A stretch of DNA of 64,000 nucleotides from Branchiostoma floridae (GCF_000003815.2 NC_049992.1:10466755-10530754); one strand, 5' to 3'; counted from the stretch's first letter, positions 10,404-22,426 are shown. A program made the numbers and translations. Notes: a model not told the origin generated them from the letters alone.

Positions 10404-12219
10404 CTACGATAATATGATCGCAATCTATCTATCTATTTATATCTATCTATCTGTCTGTCTATCTATCTATCTCTATATAATATGTCATTATCACAACCTA
10501 TCTATTCATATCTATCTCTTTATCTATGTATATAGGTACGATACATAGTCCCCCTTAATGTTATACATTTAGATACATTTGTCCAATACAGCTTTTTGAA
10601 GATTTAAGATTTCACTTTGAATTCAAAATTTCTGAGAGCACTGTACATGTAGTGCATATACAGTGTGCATAAGATGGATAGACTCAATTGTGTTCTACTA
10701 CATTTATTGGATGATGAATGACAGGTGTTGGATGATGGATGTTTACCCTGCAGTACGCCGGGTGGAGAACGTCTTGATAGATAGTTTCAGAGGTACTCGT
10801 TCGTTAGTAGGGATAAGAAGTTGGTATTTGAAAAATTGATATTCTAGTAGTTGCTGACAGTGCAATGCACTTGCGTCTGACAAGGTAAAAGAACAGACCA
10901 TTCCCGAGCGTGTAAAGTAGTGATGCGAAGGCATGTGGCAAGAGCTCACATGTACTTATATCAACGCAAGTTTAATAAATGAATGAGAAATATCACTTCT
11001 CTCGTTAACGAATGTCGTGCCATAAGTCGCTTGCTTGGTTACAGCTAACGTTTTAATTTTCAGTACGCGTTCGAGCCCACTGAAGCATATATGACAGCCG
11101 TCTTGTCTTACAAAAGTAAGAAATCTGCGAGCGTTGTACAGTTTGGCGTTGGATTTAGTCTGTGTTATAAGAAGATCTGTGGCTGCAGAGAGGACGAATC
11201 TTTGATATCGGTTTTGGCGGTAGCATTAGACAGGAAGAAAGTTGGATGAGCCTAGCTTTGACACAAATCGGATCGGGCCCCAAGCAATATGATCAAGATT
11301 TCTAGTTCTAGCCGGCTCTTTTGAAATCTCCACCGGTCTTTCCTCTTTCAACTATAACTGCATGTAGTTTTGTTGTAGCTAGTTTCCTGGTCTAATTGTA
11401 TTATGCAGTGCACTCATGGCAAGTAAAATGATTTTCCTTTGGCTAAGTTTGACGTGGCATATACATTGCATTATACATAAGTCGGAGATATGCGTAGGAA
11501 AATCTTCATAGGTAAACAGGAAATATGTCTTCATGCCTTGAGGACGTGGCCGATACCAGACAAAACTGCAGATAGATGAACGTTCCAAATTTAGCACATT
11601 CTTTTTTTTAGAAAATGGGTGAAACGATCGTGGGCGGTAAGCGTCCTTCATCTGTCAACCGTGGTGAAATATAATGTACTTGCGGGCATCTGCCGACTGC
11701 ACATGCCCACAAGTGATACTGCATCCAGCGACTTTAATTCTAAGCCGTGTGTGCAGATCAGTATTGCGCGTTAATCCTCTAATATTAAGTTTTGTCACGA
11801 TTCTCCAAATTCCTTAAAACTTTCGTATTAGATGTAAAGGGGGAACAATTTTTCAGCCCTGTCACGTGTGACAATAAATGTTAAAGGGGCATTCCACTCC
11901 AGAAGCTCGAGTGTTATTTTCTAATTCTGATAGATGATATTTTTGGGGATACAAATTCACCCGACTTTTCGCAAAGTTACCTCATTTGTCTTTTCGACAA
12001 TAATCCTTTCTAATCCAAGTACCCCTAAGTATTCTTTTAAACTTTTTTGTTCTATCTTTTATAAGGTTTAGAAATGACAATTTCGACAAATGCTACAGCA
12101 TGCAAACATGGCTGTAATACAGGAGGTCGTAAGTACTGTTGCAAGCCGTCCCTGCTGTTTCACTTAATCCGCCAGAAGTCGCACGCGCACCTACGGCGAG
12201 ACGCCATTGCCTGGTTACC
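9431..12219. other. Spacer between GPCR II and four-TM gene, unit A
   Basis: No supportable gene. The first part (to about 10190) is shared with unit B (22640-23170) and unit C. It contains the simple-repeat tract listed separately and, at 11886-12000, a truncated copy of the inverted-repeat element that is complete in unit C (30848-31957). Confidence 0.6.
10311..10530. repeat. Compound microsatellite (CT)n-(TA)n-(ATCT)n
   Basis: Runs of CTCT, then about nine TA units, then ATCT/GTCT tetranucleotides. A shorter ATCT tract occupies the same place in units B (about 23230-23290) and C (about 29685-29702). Confidence 0.9.
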
Positions 12220-12229
12220 GTGACGTCAC
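12220..12229. promoter_or_regulatory. Perfect CRE palindrome upstream of four-TM gene 1
   Basis: GTGACGTCAC lies about 125 bp upstream of the donor (12353) of a 5' UTR exon. It is kept exactly at 32179-32188 in the second gene, within a strongly conserved promoter-like block. Candidate CREB/ATF site. Confidence 0.5.
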
Positions 12230-12910
12230 CACTCCACTCCAGATCCAGGCAGGCTCCAGAGAAGGAAGTTTGTTTTGCTCGATAGTTTATCAAAAATAGG
12301 CTGTATTTGGGACAATGCTGGCTCGGAGGTAGCGGAAATACGACATAAGCACGGTAAGTCCCGCGAATCACTAACGTTACTTAATGGTAGAATTGAATGT
12401 TTTGACAGCCGGTAAGCCTTGCTCTGAGAGAAAATGTTGCACAAAATTCTACCCCCCTCCCCACATAAGGTGGGAGACTTAAATTGTTTGCGTGCAGCAC
12501 AACTTTTCTTCCTCGGTTCCAGTTCCCTCAAATTACGCCCTGCACTGTAAATTTTCGCCTATCGTCCAGGAACTGTGTTGTCGCTGTTGTTGTCATATTC
12601 CAGTTTTGCTTTAGTATTTAATAGGTTGACTGATAATGATAACCTTATGCTTATATGCTTACGTTAATTAAGTGACAGTTCAGTTAACCTGTTAAGTTAG
12701 TGCGATGTGACGTTAGAGACGGCTAGGAAATTGAAGCAGTAAGATTTTAATCACATACAATGTATCTCCTTTCAATTAAACCTTTTTCTGTTGAACAAAT
12801 AACACAGCACTACTGCCACAGCACTACTGCCACAGTGCTATAACGTTCCATGTTTTCCTTCATTGTACCCCAGTTCTACACAGTACCTGTATAACTGCAG
12901 TCCTGTCACC

Positions 12911-15783
12911 ATGTGGTACTATTGCTGGCCCCACAGTGTGTACCACCTCATCCGATGGTTCCCCAAGACAAACAGGCTGAAGATGTAAGTACACTAGACG
13001 GTTCCTTCTTGTAACCAAAACTCAACAATTGACATACATGTACAATGGTTTGTTCTTTAATCATAATGATGTTAAATAATATCATAGACACTTTTGATAT
13101 AGTATAACGTTAACATCCTTAATAATTTTTTGTAATTTTTATGTCACATATGGTATATGCAACATTACACACGACACTTGTCATACCTGTGCTAACATAC
13201 CAGCTGGTGCTTATACAGCATACACTTTTCTTTGAGACATACATACCATAATTTACACACATGGTAAAATGTTGTACAAAATTGTGTGCGCATTTTGTAA
13301 AGTTGTAAAAAGTATGTACAATGTAAGTACAATGTCTTATTGAATTTGTGATTGTCCCTGATACTAACGTCATAATTAATCCAAAACTGGGCCCACCCAA
13401 GATGTTTGTATAAAGGAAACATAAAAGTGTCAATCAAGGATTATACAAAAATGATGAATATTTGTTTTTTACATTCTGTGTGTTCTGTTGTGTTGTCCTT
13501 TAAAATTATGTTTCCAACCGGGTCCCAGTTTTGAAATGTGACTAAAGCATTTATAATTAGTTGGACACAGGTCATATTCTTGTTCACACTACAAGACATA
13601 ACTTTCTACCCTCATCCCCTCAGCCGTATTGTGGTGACTATCTTCACCTGTGCCCTGCTGGCTCCACAATTCTTTGTGTTGACCAGGTAAGTTCATTAAT
13701 TCTCATCTTTCCTATTATTGTTTTTATCTAGCATACATTTGGAACAAGAGATAGCTGACTGTAAATGTAGCCTTTAATTTTGGTAAGTAAACTAACTAAT
13801 TTCCCAACAGATACATGATGTTATTGATTTTAAGTATTCATAATGCTAGACTCCACATTGTAAGGTTGCAACTATGTCGGTTTATTATTCTCCAAGCAGA
13901 GGTTTGGCTCTGGCTGTTTTACTTGATAATATGTGTTTTTAGGCATTTCAATCAGATTTACTATTTTGTGCCTTTTCATAAGACATTAAGAAAATGGCAC
14001 AAAACATGTCAAAAACAGCTGGAGCCAAATCTGTGCTCGGAAAGTATTTAATGTTAATCATTTATTGAACAGTTGTTGGACATGTTCATTGAACTGCTAG
14101 GCTGTTGTTGTTTACTGTTTATCTTTGTTTACCAGAGAGCAGAGCACTCGGTACTGTGGGCAGCAGTTGTTTGACCTGCTAGTGGCCTCCATCGTTTTCA
14201 CCTTCTGTATGATAGGTAAGGAAGTTTTTCAGAGAACCCTGTAACATTGGGGGAAACAATTTCTATACTAGGTAGCACATGTTTCCTTACTAGATAGATT
14301 TAATTTTGGACAATGCTTGCAGCTAGATGTACAAAGGTTAAGTGTAATAGATTGCTCAGTGTAACATAACCAGCTGCTACTGTATGCCTGCAAAGCAGTT
14401 GTGCTATGCTAAGGGGTGGTTATACCAGCTATACAGATACAGTTGGGTAGTAACGTTACTTGTAATTTTCTGTTATTCCATCTGCCAGACCTTATAGATA
14501 ATAGACAGTGTAGTAGAATGTGTAAACAATAGTTCAGTTTATTTGATACAGATTAAACCACATTCTCTGCAGGTTTTACGTTCCTGTTTGCGCTGATGGA
14601 CCCTGTGCCACGGGAAGTCAAACTGGCTTTCCACGTCTTTGGCCTGGCATCATTTGTGCTGGGTTTAATCTACACAGTACAGACAGCCACTGGGGAGGAA
14701 TGTGTAGGTTTCTTTTCCTTTTTGTTCTTTTATTGTCGGTTGAGGAAATGTGCTCTCTTTGCTATACACCTGTATGCTTACTCAGTTTGTAGAGTTAGTA
14801 GGCCTAAAAAGTGACACCGCTGTTTATATAAATGTCTTGATATGTTTAGACTGTTCACTACAGTGTGTCATACTATATCTCATGTTAATGGTATGTCTGT
14901 ATCATCTGTCAGGTAGGATTTAAGGAGATCCATCTTCCTAACTGCACTGTTTTCCTTTGTTGTCTCCGTTGTTGCAGAGAAACAACACCCCAGAGTTGTA
15001 CTACTTGTCACTGGCCTTCACAATCATGGCCATGATCACAGCTGGTTAGTATGGCTTTCATTTCGGAGTCATTTAAGGTTTCTATTATAAGTAGTTAAGT
15101 CGGAAACACTTACTCCATCAGTTGTATTGATTAAGGGTCAAACCATTCTGCTGCTCATAATGTATTTTACTAATTTTTAGTCAAACTGTTTCATTGGCCA
15201 TGTTATATATACTGTATTTGTGATCATAGTGTATAGTGTCTTTAGTGTGTATACCATGTAATTTGTATATTGCATGGCTTCTTACATGTAATGTATGTTC
15301 TAGTACTAAAAAAAGGCATCTGCTGCTACTGCCCATTATGCTGTGGTTTGACAAAATTTTCATTTGTTACATGTGACAGACCATTCTGTCAACCTTGACA
15401 GGCAAGAATCTGTGCGTGGGTAAAGAGATAGAATATCCAAACGAAAATTGGACACATGCAGAAAATCCTTTACAGTCAATGATGGAAAAATACTTTGAGT
15501 TGGCTTAAGCAGATATTTTGCTCAGTAGATATTTTCTGTTAGGGTTGTCTTGCAATCATGTTATATTTGTTTTCATACATTCCTTTATCACACAGCTTTC
15601 GGACCCATGTATCTGATATTGCATGTTGGCTGATGCATATTTTATTCTCCAGCGTTCATCCTGGTCATGATCCCGTTTTGGCTGATGAACCATTTCTGGG
15701 ACCGGTCGGTGCTAGATTACAGAGAGCGGTCGGGGCTGTGCTACGAGCCTGTCATGTGTTGCTCCTGTGTCTGGCACGTGTAA
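12911..15783 (+). CDS. Four-transmembrane protein of unknown function, copy 1
   Basis: Six coding exons: 12911-12984, 13624-13686, 14136-14215, 14573-14703, 14978-15044, 15653-15783 (TAA). They sum to 546 nt, 181 residues, all with GT-AG borders and consistent phases. A noncoding exon ends at 12353 and joins an acceptor at 12874. Reading back from the ATG across that junction meets an in-frame TAA, which fixes the start. The protein begins MWYYCWPHSVYHLIRW and has four predicted hydrophobic segments, near 26-43, 58-82, 88-107 and 122-150. It has loop cysteines (TRYCGQQ, GEEC) and a short cysteine-rich tail (PVMCCSCVWHV). I do not recognise the family with confidence; it might belong with small TMEM272-like proteins. 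The twin at 32837 appears to encode the same protein. Confidence 0.85.
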
Positions 15784-15853
15784 TTCAATCAGGGTTTATT
15801 CATGGTAACAATATGTGCCTTCATCCCAAGTAAGGGGGGGGGGGGTCATTAGT

Positions 15854-16082
15854 GTAACGCTAGTTCACCTTTATTCGCGGGGTAACCTTTATCCGTTGTA
15901 TTTAACACCAGGGTATTTATCAAGTCGATGATATCAAGTCGATGAACGGTGGTCTCAAACTGCAATATATTGAAAAAAATGCAATTTGAAACCACCGTCC
16001 ATCAACGTGATATCCCTAGGTATCCTGTTTTTAGGTACAACAGATATAGGTTACCCTGCGAATAAAGGTGAACTAGCATTAC
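15854..16082. mobile_element. MITE with long inverted repeats, copy 1 (family GTAAC-TTCACC)
   Basis: Ends are inverse copies over about 45 bp: GTAACGCTAGTTCACCTTTA at the left, matched by TAAAGGTGAACTAGCATTAC at the right. Inner arms are also palindromic. The same insertion stands after the stop of four-TM copy 2 (35757-35950), so it predates the unit duplication. An independent copy is at 29468-29686. No coding capacity. Confidence 0.8.
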
Positions 16083-16409
16083 AACAACAAACTCGAAGCT
16101 GGGAAACTACCCAATTTTCTTGTTTTTTTCCCAATCATTCCAATTTTGTGCCACGAGTAAGACCAAGCAAGCCTGATTCCATATCTGATATTTCCAAAAG
16201 AAGCTTATCTCAAATTTGAAAATTAGAGTAAAAGGAATGAAAACAACAGAAAATTCAAACAGAGGACATTTTTTTTCCATTGGGTCTTGTCAGATTTGTA
16301 GTTGCCTAACATTCAAAAGGAAGATCAAAGTCAATATGCAATAGATGCCCATTCATTAAAATCCAGTTTTGCCCTAATGTCCCGGACATGGGCCCTTAAC
16401 CCCCTTAAT

Positions 16410-16578
16410 GGGAAGACCTTCCTGGGGGGGTTTTTCTACCCCCCCTGAAGCCGGGGGGGGTATTGGGGGGGGGGGGGGNNNNNNNNNNNNNNNNNNNNNN
16501 NNNNNNNNNNNNNNNNNNNNNNNNNNNNNNNNNNNNNNNNNNNNNNNNNNNNNNNNNNNNNNNNNNNNNNNNNNNNNN
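16410..16578. other. Assembly gap with degraded left edge
   Basis: 100 Ns at 16479-16578. The preceding 70 bases are long G and C runs. The matching place in unit C (36262-36325) reads as ordinary sequence with moderate G runs, so the edge bases here are probably sequencing or consensus errors. Confidence 0.85.
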
Positions 16579-16619
16579 ATTTTCGCTACATGTGACGGGG
16601 GTATAATGCACTGAGGAAA

Positions 16620-18065
16620 CGCTTGCAGATGAATAAAAGATGTGTAACGAAGTTTAGACTATGTTCAATTGATCTACCAAGCTGATGAACCTATTTATAA
16701 ATACCTCCATTAATGTCTACTATGTTGGCTAGACATCGCTGCTTGATACTGTTTGTATGGATAGGAGTTGGCTCAACAACAGGAAAGAAAGCCAAGTCAG
16801 CGCATTAGTCTTAGACTAGTAAACAGTGCTCAATTCAATTGTGTCTTGTTGAGAGTGTGTCTATGGTGTTAATGCCTTCATTGTGGAAACATGAATAGAT
16901 ATCTTTCAGAGTGCTTAGTTATAGTCACCAAGTACAAAGCACACATAGTTACGAAAAGTTGGTAACAACCTAATGGATACATCGAAAATACCGTGCCATT
17001 TAAGCCTTTAAAGACACTCCAGTGTGCGTGAGTTTAAAGCTGATCCCGCTCGCAAGTCGCGTGCTCTCATGTATAGTATATATTTTGACAAACTATCTGT
17101 ATAAAAAAGTATGTATATGTATAATGTATCGAAAAACCAAATGATACCAAAAGCAGAAACATTGTAAATAGGAAACGAGGGAAACCATGAATGTGATGCA
17201 GTGTCCATGGTAACGCTGTCGTCTTTTGATCATGAGAGAAAAGACTATATCTGTATTTTTTATGCATTTCATGTTATCGAACGACCGTCGCTATATAATG
17301 AGAGTAATCTTCCCCATCCCTGTTAAGCAATATATTCTTAGAAGTGTAAGAAGAAGTTTATTTATTGCCAAATGTGTAACATTGTGGAAATTGACTTGTA
17401 TATTTTGTACTTGGACTGAAATTATGAATGTACGGTAAGAAGAGTGCGACATTGCTGCCGTATTGCCTTATCGTAAAACGTGACTTGTTATATGTCCTGT
17501 ACTCAGATAATGTTTCTGTTAACTATTACGGACTTACAGGTTAATAAAGTTTGTGAGAGATAGTACTTCTACTGTTTCCTTTGCCACACTTGTCTTGTGT
17601 ATGTAAAATTGTGTATAAAGACTTATAGACTTATAAGACCCATTAGGACTTTAAGCGATGTAAACGGTATCTGTGTTATATACTTTCAACGACCCTTGCC
17701 TCTTCCCCCATGACCTCAATGAACACTTGTAAAAATTGGCTGTTATCTAGATCTATCACATTGACACGGGACGCAAAATCCGAACAACATGCATTGTACG
17801 TTCACATCAATTTATTGATTTCATAAAGCATGAGAACAAATACCAACTAATGAAAATACTGACCAACATGGACACATCATACATGTATGTCCACCGCTTA
17901 GACACATTTCAATGGTGAGTTAAATGTTCTCAATTGTCAGGATTAAACCAACGTTACATCGCACTTTTACAACAGTCAGTTTTACAATGTAACATCACTT
18001 TTGAATTTGCATACATCGAAGTGATCCGTTGCAAGACAAATCCATTGTTAGCTTTTGAGCCAGAT
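16620..18065. other. Noncoding flank of unit B
   Basis: Equivalent of 3690-5695 in unit A with scattered substitutions, and lacking about 70 bp present in A near 5285-5350. No coding exon is supported. Confidence 0.6.
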
Positions 18066-18323
18066 CTTTTTACCACCCTCACACTCAGGGTTGACATCGC
18101 GGCAAAGCCTAACGATATCACCCCTGACAATTCAGCCAGGGTATTTGGGTATTTGGGGCGTGGCTTCTAACCAACTGGCTTTTTGTTGTCGAAAGCTCGG
18201 AAAGGCGCCATATAAGGCGACTCATTAATATTCAAGAGCAAGATAACAGTACAGGTGTGACAGCGATCTCGCCCCCCGTGATCTCGCCCCCCCCGGGGGC
18301 GAAATCACTAGCGATCTCGCCCG

Positions 18324-18840
18324 NNNNNNNNNNNNNNNNNNNNNNNNNNNNNNNNNNNNNNNNNNNNNNNNNNNNNNNNNNNNNNNNNNNNNNNNNNNNN
18401 NNNNNNNNNNNNNNNNNNNNNNNNNNNNNNNNNNNNNNNNNNNNNNNNNNNNNNNNNNNNNNNNNNNNNNNNNNNNNNNNNNNNNNNNNNNNNNNNNNNN
18501 NNNNNNNNNNNNNNNNNNNNNNNNNNNNNNNNNNNNNNNNNNNNNNNNNNNNNNNNNNNNNNNNNNNNNNNNNNNNNNNNNNNNNNNNNNNNNNNNNNNN
18601 NNNNNNNNNNNNNNNNNNNNNNNNNNNNNNNNNNNNNNNNNNNNNNNNNNNNNNNNNNNNNNNNNNNNNNNNNNNNNNNNNNNNNNNNNNNNNNNNNNNN
18701 NNNNNNNNNNNNNNNNNNNNNNNNNNNNNNNNNNNNNNNNNNNNNNNNNNNGGGATTTTCCCCTTCCCGGGTAAGGGATTTTGGCCCCTTTATTTTGGCC
18801 CCTTTTGAGGGATTTTGGCCCCCCCCCCCCCAAGAAAAAA
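18324..18840. other. Assembly gap with degraded right edge
   Basis: Ns at 18324-18751 (428). The next 80 bases repeat GGGATTTTGGCCCC-like words and G/C/A homopolymers, probably low-quality consensus. Confidence 0.85.
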
Positions 18841-19690
18841 CGGGGTTACATGCCTTTTTGAAAGTTGATGGGGATAAATCCCAAAATGCAGTTTCAGAAT
18901 GAAATAAGGACAGGCGTTTGATACATACCTCCATTCATAGTATCAATATTAACGTAATTACATGGTAATAAGATAGTTGAACTTGTTTCAGACAAGGAGG
19001 GTGGGGTCCCTTGTATTCCCATTATTGCATATACCGGAGTCTCTCCCATGAAGTGACCACAAAAGACCTATGTAATGTCTTTATTAATTAGGCAAATATT
19101 AGGTATTAATTAGAATAACGCACATTTTGGTATATGCACCTGGCCAAGGGATATCTTCACCTCCAACATGAGTGTTTTGTCTAGTATTTAGGAACTGATA
19201 CATTTACCCGTGTTTCTTAAGACTGGTACTTTACCAGGGTTTGTGTAGCATTTAGCAACAGCTATATCAACTTGGGGGTAGATAGTATTTATAATGAGAA
19301 ACTATTATTTACGTACGTGTGTTTTTGTTAGTGCTTGGGAAATGTTTCCAGCACAAGAAAGAAAACACTGTGACAAATGGAAAACATATAGCTGAGGTAT
19401 TCCGTACCATAGACGGTGTTGATTTATACGTTCGCAGTAGCACTGTTTTTATGCCACCTCAGCGGCAAAAATTGTCTTTTTCATTTCAATGGGGGGGGGG
19501 GGGGCGAGATCGCTGGGGGGGGCGAGATCGCTGTCACACCGGCGTAACGTTCTTTCAGCGTCCAGACGTCTTTATCAGGTACCAAATTTAACATTTGTCG
19601 GTTCTGTGGGTATAGGGTAACCACGGCATCACCGTATACATGTACCGACCTAGCATACGAAAAAAAACATTACCATCACGCAAAGATAAA

Positions 19691-19725
19691 CCAAGGAGGT
19701 TATATTCAGAATATAACCTCCTTGG
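19691..19725. repeat. Perfect 35-bp palindrome
   Basis: Two 17-bp arms (CCAAGGAGGTTATATTC and its exact inverse) around a single A. It is bordered by GATAAA on the left and GATAAA on the right after the shared G. It lies inside the 1844-bp transposon. Confidence 0.85.
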
Positions 19726-20326
19726 ATAAACAGATCTTTGTACACGCCGCGCCGTATGCTGTTTGTTCGAAACTTGCAATCCGGTCGCTGATTGGCCCGC
19801 GACGAATCAGGCAAGCTCATTAATATTCATAAGCAGGGCGCCCCAAATACCCTGGCTGAATTGTCAGGGGTGATATCGTTAGGCTTTACCGCGATGTCAA
19901 CCCTGAGTGTGAGGGTGCTTTTTACACGCATTACCAAATATGTTAACGTTAACCACCAAGTGATACATGTATGTACATTTCAACAGCTATCAGGTTTACA
20001 TCATCACCAGGTTTACTATTTCTGACATATTTACAAAGAAACACAATTATACATCACATATCTACATCGATGCCAGTGGTTATACATGCCGTTACCACAT
20101 TGCCGCCCCACTTATATCACATGCTAACACGGTAAGATTCTATTACGCAATTACAGACTATACCACTTTCGGGTATACGGGGTGTTCACCTCCGTTAGCC
20201 TTATCGACATATATAGATGTAACAGAAACTGTTCATTACTATCTTGACATTTATGAAGTGCCTTCCGCATAACATAATCCGAGTAGAAATCTAAAAATTG
20301 AGAAGGATGGGGCGCTGTTGACGATC

Positions 20327-20640
20327 ATCATCTAGTCTGACACAGTAGGCAAGTTACAGGGTTCTCTAGGCTCAAAACCGATGGCCACGGTCAAAGGTTC
20401 TGGGGTGAATGGTTTTGGAACCGAAGGTCGTTCAGAAATAACCTCTGCCCTCTGAGCCAAAGCTGACCTGGGCCCTGATCAAATTAAGCTTCTTATACGC
20501 CACCATGACATAAAAGATTGGACCTTCTAATACTGTGTGATAAAAGAAGGATAGTTTAAAATCTGAGTTTTTTCTGATATGAAGATAAGAGTTAACACAG
20601 CTTTCAACAAGCGAGCCAAAATGCCTTCCTCTTTGACGAA
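20327..20640 (-). pseudogene. Scrambled remnant of subtype I GPCR (unit B)
   Basis: Four pieces from different parts of the ancestral unit are abutted. 20327-20477 equals the 3' end of the subtype I gene (compare 6107-6257). 20478-20549 equals the spacer between the two receptor genes (compare 7494-7565). 20550-20601 equals the TM7/helix-8 region of subtype I (compare 6320-6372). 20602-20645 equals the flank just past the subtype II stop (compare 7612-7657). More than 900 bp of receptor, including TM1-TM6, are gone. Nothing here can encode a receptor. Confidence 0.85.
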
Positions 20641-20645
20641 CCTTC

Positions 20646-22039
20646 CTAGGTAGACACAGTAGGTAATTCACAATAGGTCGGTTCCCTTGGCTCAAGACGG
20701 GTCACATGTGTACGCTGTATGATCAAAGTTCTAACGGGATTTGCTTCGCCCCTACGGTCAACGGGTTGAACAAATCTTGCCTGTCTAGGACCATCTTGAT
20801 TTTGCACACTCTGTGGTTTGCGACAGAAGAAAATCTTTCGACAGGCCTTCTTGAAATCCGAATTATTTCTGATATGCAGAAACGCATTGATACAGCAGTT
20901 GGTATAGTACATAGGCCAGATTACAGCGTTTAAAGAGGCTGGCCAGCCCGTACCAAAGACCACAAGAATACAAGAGGGACCCACTAGCACACAGAACACG
21001 CATGCCAGAACCGCAAGGTTTTTCGCCACTTTGAGCAGATTTTTCTTCTGCTGGTGCTGAATACAGGGGTTATCTGGATTGTATGATGCTTTTCTAACAT
21101 GGCGATAGATGGCGGTGTAGCGGCCCGGCCGGGATGTTTTAAGAAACCAAAAATCTAAATTCATACCTAGAAATACACACATATCATGCCAATGGATCTT
21201 ATTTTGAGATTTTGTGTATTTTGATGTCTTTCGCATCACTCTTTTTGCTCTCGAAAGCTGCCCGTCCGGGCCCCGGTTTGGAAATGTGACCTAAGCCTAA
21301 CATGGCGATAGATGGCGGTGTAGCTGTACAACATGGTGAGAAGTGGCAGGGCGTACAGCGTCCCGATCACCGCACGGGTCGCGAAGGCAGGCCCGGTACC
21401 GGCAACGCAAACCCCAATCGACAGCATCCCAAGGAAGCCGTAGCCGAGCACGAAGGGAATGGCGGCCGTCCAGGACACGAGCCAGGCCAGCAGGACGATC
21501 AGAACGTTGTTTCTGGTGGTGAAGACGGCCTTGTAGGTGGATCTGGGCTTGGTGATGAGCATGTAGCGGTGGAAGGCGATGAGCGCCATGCAGGACAGCG
21601 AGGTGAACTTGTTGGAGATACCGATGGTGCCGAGCGCGGCACACACGCTGGTGTTGAAGGGAACGCGGCGGTTGATGGCAGTGTAGACGCCGAACGGCAG
21701 GTAGACGGCCGTCTCCATCAGGTCTCCCGCCGCCAGATTCACGATGAACCAGCTGGTGGCAGTTCGGAGCCTTTTGTTGAACCCCACAGCGAAGATCACG
21801 GTTCCGTTCAGCGTGGTTCCTACCACGGCCAGAAGACCCATGACTGTTGCAAGGCCAACAACAAAACCCTGCGTTGGTTTGGGGGAAGCCGGCAAGGGAA
21901 AAGCAGTGATGGTGCTGTCGTTGGTGCTGAAAAACGTGCTGGTGTACATCTCGGTACAGATCGTGCTGTTGTTAGAGTATAGGAACATTCCATCGTTGTC
22001 TGTGACATTCACAGCATAGGTTAAGCTATCTATAGCCAT
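20646..22039 (-). pseudogene. Subtype II GPCR of unit B, interrupted
   Basis: Close paralogue of 7658 and 27246. The first ATG (MDVDM in the unit C copy) is ATA here; the Met four codons on (22039-22037) is in frame. TM1-TM5 are intact up to YSYTAIYRHVR at 21297. There a 203-bp net insertion made of 28 duplicated bases plus 175 new ones shifts the frame, and the upstream part runs on into a foreign tail (LRSHFQTGARTG) and stops. The remainder, from YTAIYRHVRKASY through TM6 (FCVLVGP), TM7 (INAFLHIRNNS) and the tail ending ELPTVST, is open to the normal stop at 20646. Other codons are undamaged, so the break is recent. A spliced rescue is not obvious from donor and acceptor sites. Upstream acceptor and promoter block are retained. 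Confidence 0.85.
21122..21296. mobile_element. 175-bp insert flanked by 28-bp direct repeat
   Basis: The gene segment starting CTAACATGGCGATAGATGG occurs identically at 21094-21121 and 21297-21324. The insert starts GGCCCGGCCGGG, and its inverse with one change (CCCGTCCGGGCC) occurs at 21261-21272. The last 24 bases before the second repeat lie outside that pair. Neither a known transposon nor a simple gene duplication explains it fully. Confidence 0.65.
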
Positions 22040-22426
22040 ATCCACATCTATGTTTGCCTCCCTGCAGTAAAGACAGCGAACTACAATGAGAAATCGCCAG
22101 TAGCAGGCTGTACAGAATAGAAAGCTTTTGTTCTTAAATGCTTTGTCTGCACTTAATACATTAATTATAAGGAGTATATATAATGCTCGTTTTATGACTT
22201 GTTGTTGATTGCTGAAATTCACCTTATATTTCTTTATGAGCCTATCACAACAAAACAAGTCTAACGTTCATAGGGAATGATTCTTTCAGAAAAGATACGC
22301 AATGTTTCTGTCTTTAAACAAAATATGGGTAACTTAAATGTATATAATGGCATCTACACAAACTATCAATTCATTGTCTAGTTGTGAACTAAATGTACAT
22401 ACGATAAACTTCCACATACGTACGAT

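Larger units (their letters stand above)
3680..16478. repeat. Tandem duplication unit A (GPCR I + GPCR II + four-TM gene)
   Basis: Long-range similarity judged by eye: 4203-6250 matches 16650-18073 plus 19918-20477 (unit B) and about 23340-24990 (unit C); the receptor genes and their promoters match across units; 10600-16470 matches 29700-36330 in unit C. Order in the full unit: noncoding 3' flank, subtype I GPCR (minus), subtype II GPCR (minus), shared spacer, four-TM gene (plus). Edges are approximate; the right edge runs into a gap. Confidence 0.8.
18074..19917. mobile_element. DNA transposon with about 90-bp inverted repeats, 1844 bp, nested
   Basis: Begins CACCCTCACACTCAGGG and ends in the inverse of the same sequence. 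The inverted repeats extend about 90 bp with very few differences. The direct repeat CTTTTTAC flanks it (18066-18073, 19918-19925). Unit A has the uninterrupted site with one CTTTTTAC (around 5691-5698) and unit C lacks the insert too. An 8-bp duplication fits hAT, P or Merlin-type elements, but I cannot assign one from the ends. Inside is a second inverted-repeat layer, GTGTGACAGCGATCTCGCCC (18255 on) and its inverse near 19500-19541, which may be a nested element. The centre includes a 428-N gap, so coding capacity is unknown. Confidence 0.85.

Noticed and set aside
16408-16614. Open frames running through N runs (also 18225-18934, 42710-42946)
   Set aside because: They consist mostly of unknown residues from assembly gaps.
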